From Candidatus Electryonea clarkiae (GTDB lineage Bacteria > Electryoneota > Electryoneia > Electryoneales > Electryoneaceae), in the NCBI GenBank assembly GCA_030765455.1, contig JAVCCM010000067.1:30442-94441 (forward strand): 64,000 nt of DNA, read 5' to 3'. The notes under the pieces were generated by a model. That model was not told the DNA's origin. It was given only the letters and a program-made list of their open reading frames with translations, and searched no databases. The position numbers and the translations under genes were made by a program. Positions 27,882 through 37,500 of the stretch are shown here, piece after piece. Position 1 is the stretch's first letter, and the number at the start of each line of letters is the position of its first letter.

Positions 27882-29168
27882 TCATTCCCTGATAATTATC
27901 CCGGTCGAATCCCCTACCGCCTTTTCAAACCTGGCGAATTTCACCCATTCGAATTCATCGTCATCTGGAACCGGCTTAACTTTCCAGAAATCAAATCCGG
28001 CATATTTCCTGTCACCGACTTCATCAAGTTCAATCAAACCGGTCACTCCATCGTACCCATCCGCTATCTCGAGAAAAGATGTTTTCAAGTCTTCGAAAGA
28101 TGGATTTACGAGTTCCAGGTTCAGGTATGTCTGTACCGCAATCCAGAGCGCGTCATAAGCTGCCAGAGCGTATGCGTCAGGTTCCCAATCCAGTATCAAC
28201 TCAATTTCATGCTCGGGTCTTCTGTAGTCTTCAAGATCGGTTTCCCCGAAAATCGGGCTTGGCAAACCGCCAATCTTCACCACAAGTTCAGCAATACTCG
28301 CATTAGATGCCAAGTCGTGAAACCGCACATTCGCCGCGCTGCCATACCAGTTAACAAGGTCAAAAACATAATTGTCGCCATTATATAAGAATAATGAGGC
28401 GATTTCCGGTCCGGCTAAAACAAACACCGCTATTGTGCTGTCAGGATACAGGTTTTGCGCTTCACTGTATTCATCAAGCAGGGTATCCAGGTGTGCTGAA
28501 AAATCAGTATCAGCCGGATCGAACCTGACTCCATCCAGAACATTTCCACCATATTTTTCAAACTGGTTTGTCATGGAATTCAAAAGGCTGTCTCCCCAGG
28601 AATCGTTCCTGGCGAATGGGACAATCGCTTCAATATTGTCGTCCGCCAACAGGGCTGACATCGCCTCCATCTGCTGATGGTCGTTGGGAGAAATGCGGTA
28701 AATATTATCATCTTCCTGCAAGTAAGCTATTGAAATACTGGAAGGACTGACAAGCAAAAGGTCGTACTGGTTTACATAACTCCTGACATTATCTAATTCA
28801 AACCCCGTGGTTGGTCCGATGATCAACCGAATTTCGTCATTTCTGAAATTCTGGCATCCAACCAAGGCAAGTTCTTCGTCACTGTCAGTGTATTCGTAAA
28901 TTATCTTTACCTCGTAATCGATATCTTCATCTTCAAAATATTCATTGATATCATCTTCCGCTACTTCAATTCCAGCTTTGCATTCTTGTCCGAAATCTGC
29001 TGCCGATCCCTCAGTAGCCAATAAAGCTCCAACACGAATAGTCGCAGGCGGGGGAGGTGGATTTACCGAATCATCATCACATGAAATAATCCCCGTAAAT
29101 AATGTCAGCAGCAACAATCCAGTTGCGAGCAGCAAAGGTTGAGCTGTCAGTTTTTCAATTCTCAGCAT
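27882..29168 (-). CDS. Periplasmic-binding-protein-like lipoprotein
   Basis: A 428-residue protein with a hydrophobic leader ending in the lipobox GIISC (Cys near residue 30), followed by DDD and a proline run. The mature part begins IRVGALLATEGSAADFGQEC with GIEVAEDDIN. This is the type I periplasmic binding fold of Leu/Ile/Val-type amino-acid ABC receptors (Peripla_BP_6). Later segments IIGPTTGFELD, LVSPSSIS and YRISPNDHQQMEAM fit the same family. No ABC permease or ATPase genes are nearby, and Asp directly after the lipobox Cys may influence its final membrane location. The gene lies between the biotin carrier gene (237 bases upstream) and the beta subunit gene. It may deliver or sense a substrate for the decarboxylase pathway, or be an unrelated insertion. 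Confidence 0.82.
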   Translation of the reverse strand: MLRIEKLTAQPLLLATGLLLLTLFTGIISCDDDSVNPPPPPATIRVGALLATEGSAADFGQECKAGIEVAEDDINEYFEDEDIDYEVKIIYEYTDSDEELALVGCQNFRNDEIRLIIGPTTGFELDNVRSYVNQYDLLLVSPSSISIAYLQEDDNIYRISPNDHQQMEAMSALLADDNIEAIVPFARNDSWGDSLLNSMTNQFEKYGGNVLDGVRFDPADTDFSAHLDTLLDEYSEAQNLYPDSTIAVFVLAGPEIASLFLYNGDNYVFDLVNWYGSAANVRFHDLASNASIAELVVKIGGLPSPIFGETDLEDYRRPEHEIELILDWEPDAYALAAYDALWIAVQTYLNLELVNPSFEDLKTSFLEIADGYDGVTGLIELDEVGDRKYAGFDFWKVKPVPDDDEFEWVKFARFEKAVGDSTGIIIRE

Positions 29169-29405
29169 CTAAAATTCTCCAGTGTTAACAAGTTTTTTCG
29201 GGCTGTACGGGGAGCAGCCATGCATAATTTAAATTCAATCAAATTGTCTTTCCTGCATTCCAGGAATAAAACCATCTACTGAGTAACAACAATACAGCAA
29301 TCTTTTCTATCTCTCCCTAATCGCGGGGTTATTCAAACAAATATCTTTAATTGATACGAAAAACTAATATATGGAAATAATATTTCACAATTACAGCTTA
29401 GAAAC
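29169..29405. other. Gap within the decarboxylase locus
   Basis: 237 bases between the biotin carrier gene and the binding-protein gene. AT-rich, with no hairpin followed by a T-tract and no gene. It is long enough to hold a promoter for the lipoprotein, but none could be identified. Confidence 0.4.
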
Positions 29406-29849
29406 TCACCCGGCGCTAATTCTAACAAGTTCCTGTCCCTCAGACACAGAATCACCTTCGTTGACAAGTATCTTGGTAACCTTCCCATTTGTAAGTGCGG
29501 TAATCTGGTTCTGCATCTTCATCGCTTCCATCACCAGTACAGTTTCGCCGGCTTTGACCGAATCGTCTATTTTAACCGGGATTTTCAGTACTAATCCGGG
29601 AAGCGGTGCTTTTACAATTCCTGCGCCACTGACCTCTGAGGGTTTCGCGGTTATTTTTGTCGCTTCTCCGGGAACAGGCGCGTCACGAACAATCTTTGGA
29701 GTTGGTTTAGCGAGCATAACCTTCTTTTTGGGTGGCAGGTATGCTTTGAACTCCTGACCATTTACAGAGATTACAATTTCCGAATCATCGCGGCGGATTA
29801 CTTTTGTTTCATATTCATGACCATAAATTTTAAAATTGTATGTTTTCAT
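29406..29849 (-). CDS. Biotin carboxyl carrier subunit of the sodium-pump decarboxylase
   Basis: 147 residues. The C-terminal biotinyl domain (about 75-147) holds VMEAMKMQN, with K111 as the biotin attachment site. The classic half-sites around it (IVKAPLPGLVLKIPVKIDDSVKAGE and VNEGDSVSEGQEL) are present. The first 45 residues (NFKIYGHEYETKVI) form the extra N-terminal domain seen in decarboxylase carriers, joined by a Pro/Ala/Lys linker (PTPKIVRDAPVPGEATK). The carrier shuttles CO2 from the carboxyltransferase to the membrane beta subunit. It starts 21 bases downstream of the gamma subunit stop, which implies co-transcription with gamma and the carboxyltransferase. Confidence 0.95.
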   Translation of the reverse strand: MKTYNFKIYGHEYETKVIRRDDSEIVISVNGQEFKAYLPPKKKVMLAKPTPKIVRDAPVPGEATKITAKPSEVSGAGIVKAPLPGLVLKIPVKIDDSVKAGETVLVMEAMKMQNQITALTNGKVTKILVNEGDSVSEGQELVRISAG

Positions 29850-29870
29850 GATACCCTCAAGGATATAATA

Positions 29871-30287
29871 TTATACATCTTTCCCTCTGACCGGATCTGG
29901 TGCTTTCAGTACCGACGCTCTTGAAGGATTTCTTCCATGCCCCCAGGTGCGTTCCAGATCACGCATCCACCAGTTGCTGTAAGGTTTCGACAATGCTTGC
30001 ATTGTCAGAACCATCGACTCCTCATCGTGAATCTGCTCTTCCTCAAGAATAAGGGTAAGCGCTATGGCGGCTACCAGGACACCCGGGATTTCACCTCCAA
30101 GTTCAGGTGGCATATCATCCGTCTTGTCCGTGGTTTTCCTTTGCATACGTTGATGAAGGTATGATTGAACAATCCTTAACACATTCATCACAATTATCAA
30201 AAAAATAAGAGCAGAGAACACGACCAGGACACCGACCACCATCAGCATCCAACCCTGTCCCTGTTGTATTGCTTCAAATCCGAACAT
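29871..30287 (-). CDS. Sodium-pump decarboxylase gamma subunit (OadG-like)
   Basis: 138 residues with one N-terminal membrane segment (about 12-37, WMLMVVGVLVVFSALIFLII), typical of the small OadG/MmdD anchor subunit that holds the complex together. The cytoplasmic part contains VLVAAIALTLILEEE and a Trp-rich tail (SNWWMRDLERTWGHGRNPS). It lies 18 bases after the carboxyltransferase gene and 21 bases before the biotin carrier gene. The assignment rests on the hydrophobicity pattern, size and operon position, since this subunit is poorly conserved in sequence. Confidence 0.85.
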   Translation of the reverse strand: MFGFEAIQQGQGWMLMVVGVLVVFSALIFLIIVMNVLRIVQSYLHQRMQRKTTDKTDDMPPELGGEIPGVLVAAIALTLILEEEQIHDEESMVLTMQALSKPYSNWWMRDLERTWGHGRNPSRASVLKAPDPVRGKDV

Positions 30288-30305
30288 TAAATCGACTACC
30301 TTAAA

Positions 30306-31865
30306 TTATAATGGAATACATCCATGTTTTTTTGGTGGATTCATATCACGTTTGCCTGCCAGGGATTCAAGTCCACGAATTATTCTAAACCTGGTGTTTC
30401 GGGGTTCGATAACATCATCAATATACCCCAGCTTGGCAGCATTATATGGATTTGCAAATCTATCCCGGTAATCCTTCTCTTTTTCAGCGATAAATTCTGC
30501 ACGTTTTTCCGGGTCAAGTTTTTTGATCTCCTTACCATAAAGCACTTCAACCGCACCCTGGGGTCCCATAACCGCGATTTCAGCAGTAGGCCATGCATAA
30601 TTTAAATCGCCCCGCAGATGCTTTGAACTCATAACATCATAAGCGCCGCCGTAGGCTTTCCTGGTAATAACGGTAATTTTCGGAACTGTCGCTTCGGCAT
30701 AAGCATAGAGCAATTTTGCCCCGTTGAGGATAATTCCTTCGTATTCCTGAACCGTTCCCGGCATAAATCCCGGTACATCGACAAAGGTAACGACAGGCAA
30801 GTTGAAAGCATCGCAAAAACGAATATGAGCGGCAGCTTTTCGACTTGATTTGTTATCAAGAACCCCGGCGAGAGCGTTGGGCTGGTTGGCGACAATACCT
30901 ACCGCTCTACCATTTAACCGCGCAAATCCGCATATTATATTAGGCGCCCAGCGTCTCCTGATCTCGAAAAGATCGCCGTGATCGACGACCATCTCGATCA
31001 CCTGTTTCATATCGTAAGGTAAATTGTGATCGTCAGGGATTATGTCGTTCAAATCGTCATTTATCCTGTCGATTGGATCATCGCAGGAAACAAAGGGAGC
31101 TTCTTCGGTATTATTTGACGGCATGAAAGTAATAAGTTTCCTGATTAATTCCAGGGTTTCTTCTTCTGTATCCGCGACAAGATGGGCGACTCCACTTTTG
31201 GTGGCGTGAATATCAGCTCCGCCAAGCTCTTCCGGGGTAACTTCTTCGTGTGTAACGGTCTTTACAACCCTCGGTCCTGTTACGAACATATAGGCATGGT
31301 CGCGGGTCATAATATTAAAATCTGTAATTGCCGGGCTGTAAACCGCACCACCGGCGCAAGGTCCTAGGATTGCTGAAATCTGTGGTACCAGTCCTGAAGC
31401 CATTACATTCCGAAGGAAAATATCTGCGTATCCCGCCAGGCTAAGCACACCTTCTTGTATTCGTGCGCCGCCCGAATCATTCAATCCAATAATTGGAACG
31501 CCGTTTTTAATAGCATAATCCATAATTTTACAGATTTTTTTGGCAAACATTTCTCCCAGTGAGCCGCCTCGTACCGTAAAATCCTGCGAGAATATAACTA
31601 CCTGCCGATTATTAATTGTTGCATGACCTGTGACAACGCCATCGGAAAGATATTCGGCTTCATCAAGACCGAACCCCTTTTCCCGGTGAGTAACGAACAT
31701 ATCGAATTCTTCGAACGAACCCGGATCCACAAGGAGGTTAATCCTTTCGCGAGCAGTGTATTTTCCTTTTGAGTGTTGAGCCTCAATCCGTTTCTGTCCG
31801 CCGCCAAGACGTGCTTCTTCACGCAGCTTTTTCAACTCTGTCAATTTTTTTTCTATTTCACCCAT
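30306..31865 (-). CDS. mmdA: Methylmalonyl-CoA decarboxylase-type carboxyltransferase subunit
   Basis: Transfers the carboxyl group from an acyl-CoA (methylmalonyl-CoA by family) to biotin, the first step of a Na+-pumping decarboxylase. The start is set at the ATG at 31865 (519 residues). The frame extends further upstream, but that part translates the AT repeat at 31923-31946. From 31865 the protein opens [20 protein letters not shown], as is usual for the PccB/MmdA family. Motifs: [20 protein letters not shown] near residue 25, [44 protein letters not shown], and [19 protein letters not shown]. Sequence class separates it from the pyruvate-carboxylase-like OadA. Substrate choice among methylmalonyl-, malonyl- or glutaconyl-CoA is not proven. 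It is the first gene of the locus. Confidence 0.93.
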   Translation of the reverse strand: MGEIEKKLTELKKLREEARLGGGQKRIEAQHSKGKYTARERINLLVDPGSFEEFDMFVTHREKGFGLDEAEYLSDGVVTGHATINNRQVVIFSQDFTVRGGSLGEMFAKKICKIMDYAIKNGVPIIGLNDSGGARIQEGVLSLAGYADIFLRNVMASGLVPQISAILGPCAGGAVYSPAITDFNIMTRDHAYMFVTGPRVVKTVTHEEVTPEELGGADIHATKSGVAHLVADTEEETLELIRKLITFMPSNNTEEAPFVSCDDPIDRINDDLNDIIPDDHNLPYDMKQVIEMVVDHGDLFEIRRRWAPNIICGFARLNGRAVGIVANQPNALAGVLDNKSSRKAAAHIRFCDAFNLPVVTFVDVPGFMPGTVQEYEGIILNGAKLLYAYAEATVPKITVITRKAYGGAYDVMSSKHLRGDLNYAWPTAEIAVMGPQGAVEVLYGKEIKKLDPEKRAEFIAEKEKDYRDRFANPYNAAKLGYIDDVIEPRNTRFRIIRGLESLAGKRDMNPPKKHGCIPL

Positions 31866-31922
31866 GATCAGTCCGCACTTATTCGTTGAGTTGTATGCTT
31901 CAGTTCTTAAATTATTATAATT

Positions 31923-31946
31923 ATAAATATAAATATAAATATAAAT
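31923..31946. repeat. ATAAAT hexamer tandem repeat, four perfect copies
   Basis: Four exact head-to-tail ATAAAT units, flanked by near-copies on both sides (TTATAATT before, ATATATAAAAT after). It lies 58-81 bases upstream of the mmdA start, where promoter elements would be expected. Such tracts can change length by slippage. Confidence 0.8.
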
Positions 31947-32231
31947 ATATAAAATGAAATTGTATTGTCTGAGAATGCAAGGTAGAAATAACAATTTGTG
32001 TTTGCAATGGAGAGTTGTTTTAAAGAAAAGAAATCGACAAGATTACGGTTAGTTTAAAATCACGATGAAACCAAAAAGTAAAGGAAGTCTCCTCGAGGCA
32101 ACAAAAATGTACGGTTATTATTTCCGTATATATTTATCGTATTGAATAATACCGAATAAGAGATTAAACTTGCAGGTTTTTCAGCAGATAGACATGTATC
32201 CGGATTTGAGTACAGAGAGAGTTAAAAAACT

Positions 32232-32312
32232 ATGAAATCAAAAAAGAAAGTCTGGCTCGAGATTCGTCTTCCAGAAGGCATGATGGAAGATATTCATCGG
32301 ATTGGTATTTGA
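32232..32312 (+). CDS. Possible 26-residue leader peptide or gene remnant
   Basis: ATG to TGA frame encoding MKSKKKVWLEIRLPEGMMED and HRIGI. A purine-rich GAGAGAG lies upstream. The stop at 32310-32312 is five bases before the ATG of the dehydrogenase gene, so it could be a coupled leader. It could equally be the remains of a longer gene or chance. Function not recognised. Confidence 0.25.
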   Translation: MKSKKKVWLEIRLPEGMMEDIHRIGI

Positions 32313-32317
32313 TTCCA

Positions 32318-33307
32318 ATGAGTAAAATCACAAGTGATAACAGTGAAAAGATGCTGGCGGTAACTGTGAATGGTGGAGCACGTTCTGTTCAGGTGCGAAA
32401 ACCTTCAGCAGGAACCGGGGAAGTGGTAATTCGAGTAGAGCGTGTCGGAATCTGCGGAACTGATTGGGCTATGCTGAATGGATATTCTGATTTTCGTGGT
32501 ATTATCGGTCATGAATTCGCAGGAATTGTAATAGAATCCGAATCAGCAATTATCGCCGGAACAAGGGTGACAGCTTCGATCAATATACCAAAAGATATAG
32601 ATTCAGCTCTTGACTGGAAGAAAGCAAAACACGATCCTGACAGAACCGCAATGGGAATCAGGGGACGTGATGGCGCAATGGCTGAATTTGTAGCTCTCCC
32701 AGAAAATATTTTGCATAAGCTGCCGGATAATGTTGATTATGCTTCCGGAGCCATGGCAGAGCCACTCGCTGCAGCATTACATGCTGTTGAATTGATTCCA
32801 TCCGATGCTGATGAAACTCTTATCGTTGGAGATGGACGATTAGCTCAATTAGTTGCTCGAGGGCTCCGATATCAAGGCATTCCAGCGGCAGTATTGGGCA
32901 AATCGTTGAAAAAAATGGGTATGATGCGAAAGTCTGGTGCCAGGATAATTGAAGATGATCATGCTAAGAACGGTGATTTGTTTCAATATATAATTGAAGC
33001 ATCCGGAGATGAAAAGGGTATCCAGACCGCTATTGATCTGGTGAGACCTGAGGGAACAGTAATTTTAAAATCTACAATGGCTCAACTAAATGAAATTGAC
33101 CTTTCCAAGGTGGTTGTAAAAGAAGTTAAATTGATTGGTTCACGTTGCGGGGATATCGCAAAGGCATTAAGATTTATTAACTCGGGTGAAATCGAAGTCA
33201 ACGATCTAATTTCAGCAGTATATCCCCTTAAGCAAGCGGCCCGGGCATTTGAGGCTATGAAAAATCCGGACACAATTAAAATTCAACTCAGTCCTCATGG
33301 CAATTGA
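32318..33307 (+). CDS. Medium-chain (zinc) alcohol dehydrogenase family protein lacking structural-zinc cysteines
   Basis: 329 residues from the ATG at 32318; an in-frame TTG three codons earlier has no better site. Catalytic-zinc residues of the medium-chain dehydrogenase family are present: C46 in GICGTDW and H65-E66 in GHEF. The region that normally carries four structural-zinc cysteines (about residues 88-115) reads NIPKDIDSALDWKKAKHDPD, with no cysteine, while flanking MGIRGRDGAMAEFVALP is conserved. The nucleotide-binding motif is altered to VGDGRLAQLVARGL (usually GxGxxG). It probably oxidises an alcohol or sugar alcohol with NAD(P); the substrate is unknown. The FemAB-like gene starts 30 bases downstream, suggesting an operon. 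Confidence 0.82.
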   Translation: MSKITSDNSEKMLAVTVNGGARSVQVRKPSAGTGEVVIRVERVGICGTDWAMLNGYSDFRGIIGHEFAGIVIESESAIIAGTRVTASINIPKDIDSALDWKKAKHDPDRTAMGIRGRDGAMAEFVALPENILHKLPDNVDYASGAMAEPLAAALHAVELIPSDADETLIVGDGRLAQLVARGLRYQGIPAAVLGKSLKKMGMMRKSGARIIEDDHAKNGDLFQYIIEASGDEKGIQTAIDLVRPEGTVILKSTMAQLNEIDLSKVVVKEVKLIGSRCGDIAKALRFINSGEIEVNDLISAVYPLKQAARAFEAMKNPDTIKIQLSPHGN

Positions 33308-33337
33308 GGTTTCATTAACATAATATTAAGATAAACT

Positions 33338-34396
33338 ATGTATTTCGACGTTAGCTATTATACAGAATCAGATAGATCAGAGTGGGAAAGATTCATTCGT
33401 CATTCTGCACAAGGCACATTTTTCCATTTTCAACGATTTTTAGATTATCATCCACCTGACCGTTTTCAAAACCATCATCTTATCTTTCGCAGGAAAAGCC
33501 ATATTGTCGCTGTCTGGACAGGAGCATTACGAGAAGAGAACGGGCAAAAAACCTGGGTCAGCTATCCCGGAGCAAGCTATGGCGGTTTAATGACAAGTCG
33601 CAGTTTGGGTATCCGTGATGCACATTACCTCATTAAAGATCTCATTGAGATGGCAAAAAGTGAAGGAATCCAACGAATTCGATGTACACCTCCCCCGGCG
33701 TTGTATCACCGGCAGCCATCGGATACAATTGAATACTCAATGCTCCGTGCCGGATTTCGTTATCTGCAGCAGGATTATACCCAGGCAGTACATCTTCTGA
33801 CATTACCGGTGGATGAAGCTGACGTTTTAGCGAGATATGACAGCAAAACCCGCACTGCCATCCGTAAGTCACGGCGGGAAGGAGTAGAGATCAGGCATGA
33901 TGTCCCTATTGCCGGTGAAACGCTAAAAGATTTTTATGACATACTCCTTAATAACCGTAAAAGACTCGGGGTGACTCCAACACATTCTGAAACCGAACTT
34001 GCTCGGCTTGCCAAGCTGGCGCCCAAATATCTTGATCTTACATTAGCCTACTATGACAACAAAACTATTGCCGGGATATTGAATTTTGTCTGCAATGAAA
34101 AAGTGCTCCTCGAATTCTATATCGCCCACCGTCAGGAAGCGCAGAAATTCCGCCCTGTACCGCTTTTGGTACACGAAACGGTTATGCGGGCTCAACGCAG
34201 GGGATTTACTTGGCTTGATTTTGGTATAAGCACTGAATCAGGTGGGAAAGTGACATGGGGACTTGCTGCATTTAAGGAGAATTTCCCGGTCCAGGGATTT
34301 CTCCGGAATACACTGGTTCTCGATAACGTTCAAGAATGGAAACCCTCGCACATATTTCTTCCGGAATCCTCGCGCGTGAGGACGGACGTGCGATAG
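33338..34396 (+). CDS. FemAB/BioF2-like GNAT-fold transferase
   Basis: 352 residues with two GNAT-like halves. In the first, GTFFHFQRFLDYHPPDRF leads to VSYPGASYGGLMT. In the second, YDSKTRTAIRKSRREGVEIR leads to FYDILLNNRKRLGVTPTHSE. The family closing LLEFYIAHRQEAQKFRPVPLLVHETVMRAQ..DFGIS follows. The Lys/Arg-rich 'R-A-I-R-K-S-R-R-E-G' helix is typical of FemAB-related acyl or aminoacyl transferases (GNAT_acetyltransf_6, PF13480). Such proteins act in peptidoglycan cross-bridge, exopolysaccharide or lipid modification. The substrate cannot be told. No signal peptide, so it is cytoplasmic. It lies 30 bases after the dehydrogenase gene and is probably co-transcribed with it. Confidence 0.8.
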   Translation: MYFDVSYYTESDRSEWERFIRHSAQGTFFHFQRFLDYHPPDRFQNHHLIFRRKSHIVAVWTGALREENGQKTWVSYPGASYGGLMTSRSLGIRDAHYLIKDLIEMAKSEGIQRIRCTPPPALYHRQPSDTIEYSMLRAGFRYLQQDYTQAVHLLTLPVDEADVLARYDSKTRTAIRKSRREGVEIRHDVPIAGETLKDFYDILLNNRKRLGVTPTHSETELARLAKLAPKYLDLTLAYYDNKTIAGILNFVCNEKVLLEFYIAHRQEAQKFRPVPLLVHETVMRAQRRGFTWLDFGISTESGGKVTWGLAAFKENFPVQGFLRNTLVLDNVQEWKPSHIFLPESSRVRTDVR

Positions 34397-34473
34397 TATA
34401 TGAACAGTAAATCCAACTCGTCAAATTGGATTATATGGAACTTCGGATATTTATCAGGAATTCAGGATGGCTC

Positions 34474-34501
34474 AAAAAAAGTCCGTTTCGACGAAACGGA
34501 C
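34474..34501 (-). terminator. Intrinsic terminator of the CHASE2 cyclase gene
   Basis: Hairpin GTCCGTTTC-gtc-GAAACGGAC (9 bp, read on the minus strand), directly followed by a seven-T tract. It lies about 40 bases past the stop of the minus-strand cyclase gene. The plus-strand side has no T-tract. Confidence 0.8.
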
Positions 34502-34541
34502 CTACTGGAAAACCGGTAAAATTATATTACTTTCACAGGCA

Positions 34542-37500
34542 TTATTTTTCAGTCAAAACATAAACTCTGTCCCAATCTTCCGGTGGAGGATTGTCGATAT
34601 AGTGTTCGCAACGTCCATGATATGTTTTTGATGGTCCGTCTTCCGGGTCGATTTCCAGAGCATTCTCGAAGCATTTTTTCCCCTCGATAAACCGTTTCTC
34701 GCGATAATGTTCCATTCCCTCATCAAAGATTTTCAGGACTTCATGTTTCTCATCCGGCAGTTCTTCCGGAAATTCAGCTAAAAGCTCATAAACTCTAACC
34801 GACTCTTGTTTGCCCTTGACCTGGATATCATCCAGCATTCTTGTTACAAAGTTGTCCGGAAGGTCAGCAAACGTTTCGGGACCGATCATAATAGTAGATT
34901 CGTATGATTTATTAGCGCCTTCAAGACGGCTTGCAAGGTTGACGGCATCGCCCATTACCGTATAATCGAATACCTCGAGACATCCCATATTGCCTACGAT
35001 CATATCCCCGGTGTTGACTCCAACCCGGCTGTATAATATCGGTTCCCCGGTTTCTTTCCAATGTTCCCTCAACTCAGCCAGACGTACCTGCATTTTCAAC
35101 GCTGCCCTGCATCCCCATGTTGCGTGATCCTCAAAGAATACCGGAGCGCCCCATTCGGCCATTATAAGGTCACCCTCATATTTATCTATAATACCCTCAT
35201 TGTCGAGAATGATTTTCGACATTTCCGAAAGGTATTCATTCAACAAATGCACCAATTGATCTGGGGTTAACTTTTCCGAAACACTTGTGAAACCGGCAAC
35301 ATCAGTGAACAGGGCTGTCATTCGCCTTCTTTCACCACCCAGTGCCATCAAGTCAGGATTATTGATCAATTCCTCAACTACTTTTTTCGGAACATATTGT
35401 GCAAACATTCCCCTTATCATCGCTTTATCCTTCTGTTCAAGGAAGAACCGATATGCGGTTGTAGCGACATACGCAAGGAGGACAGTTATTAAAGGAGGAA
35501 CAAGAGCAACCCATATTAAATATTCTGTGAATATGTAGAAAGAAAGAATGAGGATACCAACAGCCAGGAGAATCGTAACTAACGTCCCAAGTATCAATTT
35601 AGTATAATTGCTTATGAAATATACACCAAAAGTAAGGAAAAAGAGGATTACAATTTCCAGGAGAGGTGGGAAATGAGAAACAAAGTTTTGAGTTAAAAGG
35701 GTGTGGAGCGCATTAGCATGAACCTCAACACCGGGTGTTTCAATATTCAAACTTGATTTTGCGTCAGGAGGCTCATAAGTGTAAAAGGGTGTCTTCTTAT
35801 TATCGTGTAATTCAGCAATTGAAGCACCAAGGAAAACTATTTTATCCTTGAAAGGATTTTGTGCACGGAACTGCCGGAAAACTTCCACTGATTCCTCGGG
35901 AAGAATCATCTCCAATACTGCAAATTCCTCGTCAGACATCAGGAAAAACTGCATATAATCAGTATCGTCTTTCAAAAGGTCAAATTCGGCATCATCAAGT
36001 ACTGTTGAAAGGCTGTATGTCGGGAAAGTAGCGGCAGGACCGACAAAGTTTATCAACATTGTTTCCGGCGTCATTAGTTTTATTGGAATACCACCAAATT
36101 GAATTTCGTTGGGTTTTATATCTGTGTATAACGAGGTATCAGGAAGATCTTCTAATATTTGAAGAGCCTTCATGGCGAGTGTTAAATATGTTTTATCTTC
36201 CATTTTCCAGAACAACTGGTATTGTCGCAGGAAGCCGTCCCGATCCTCAGCGTAATTAACAATTCCAAAATGCGCCCCTGCGTTCTTGACAGTATCAATA
36301 GGATAAATTACCCTTTCAAGTGCTTTGCTGATACGTTTATCCTCTGTAATAACAATTTTACCGGCATGAATAACCTTGTCTGCATATTCGGCAGTAACCG
36401 CAGCCAGGATGGAGTCCTGCGTCGGATCTGCCGAAGGTTCAGTAAACTGAACATCAAGAATTACCAGCCTTGCTCCTGCTTTGAAAAGATTATCAATCAT
36501 ACGTGCAAAATAACTGCGCGGGAATGGCCAACGCTCAGGTAAGGTAGAATAGGTTTCATCATCAATTGCAATTACAACAATATTCGAGGAATCTGCTGAA
36601 ACCGGTCCTCGCCAATTAAAACGTGCATCATAGGTTTTTAACTCCATCTCCCAGAAGAATCCAAGCCTTCCAACGAAGTAAACCAATATTGCGAGAACTA
36701 CACTGCCGACTAAACCTGTAACGAGTGATACCCGTTTTTGTCCCTTAACACTGTCTTTTGCCATGATATGCTTTAACCCGGTTTTGAGGAAGTTAAGAAC
36801 TGTAACCAGCCTGAACCTTATATCAATTATTAACAAACTTCCGATATAACTGACTGTCAGGCTCATTAAAGGTGCGACTAAGCCCATCCAGATTCTGAAT
36901 TTAATAAAAATGAAATATATTATTAATATTGTAAAAAATGCCAGTAGGATTGTGATAATTAAACTAATTAGCCAACTGAAGCGTTTACGTACCCACAATA
37001 CTGTCAAAGCAATGAAAAAAACGATAAAGTTGTCAAGCCAGGGTGAAGAATTCTTGATAAATTCTCTACTCAGGAAAGTTTGAAGAGCATGAGCGTGAAC
37101 TTCTATGGCAGGTGCGGCGAGAATTACACCGTTTTCATCAGGTTGCTCTTCAGAAAAAAATGGCGTTCTTGCAAGATCAAGAAATTCAGGATTAGTACCA
37201 CCAATGAAAATTATTTTATCCCTGAACGGATTGTTCTTTCGTATTTTGATCAATGAGGCAGCAGAATCTTTCGGTAATTCTCGGGTAAGCTTTTCAAAAT
37301 TCTGATCATCAATAGTGTACCATCGCATGAAATCCTGATCTTCTACTGATAACACAAACCCGGAATCATCGAGAACATCACAGAAACTGTATGTTGGAAA
37401 CTGACCGGAAGGACCTGAATAATTTATCAATACAGAATGCGACGTCATTTTGGGAATTTCAATCTCCCCAAAAAAATACTTATCAACTTCATTCCGGATA

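Larger units (their letters stand above)
31866..32317. other. Divergent intergenic region ahead of mmdA and the dehydrogenase gene
   Basis: About 450 bases. It contains a hexamer tandem repeat (31923-31946) upstream of mmdA and, toward the plus-strand gene, a 26-codon open frame (32232-32312). The rest is AT-rich with no other recognisable element. Promoters for both directions must lie here. Confidence 0.5.

Noticed and set aside
27843..28388. 181-residue plus-strand frame
   Set aside because: It is antisense to the periplasmic-binding lipoprotein, which has a clear lipobox and family motifs.
31866..31994. N-terminal extension of the carboxyltransferase
   Set aside because: It translates the ATAAAT tandem repeat into an Ile-Tyr string. 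The family start matches the ATG at 31865.
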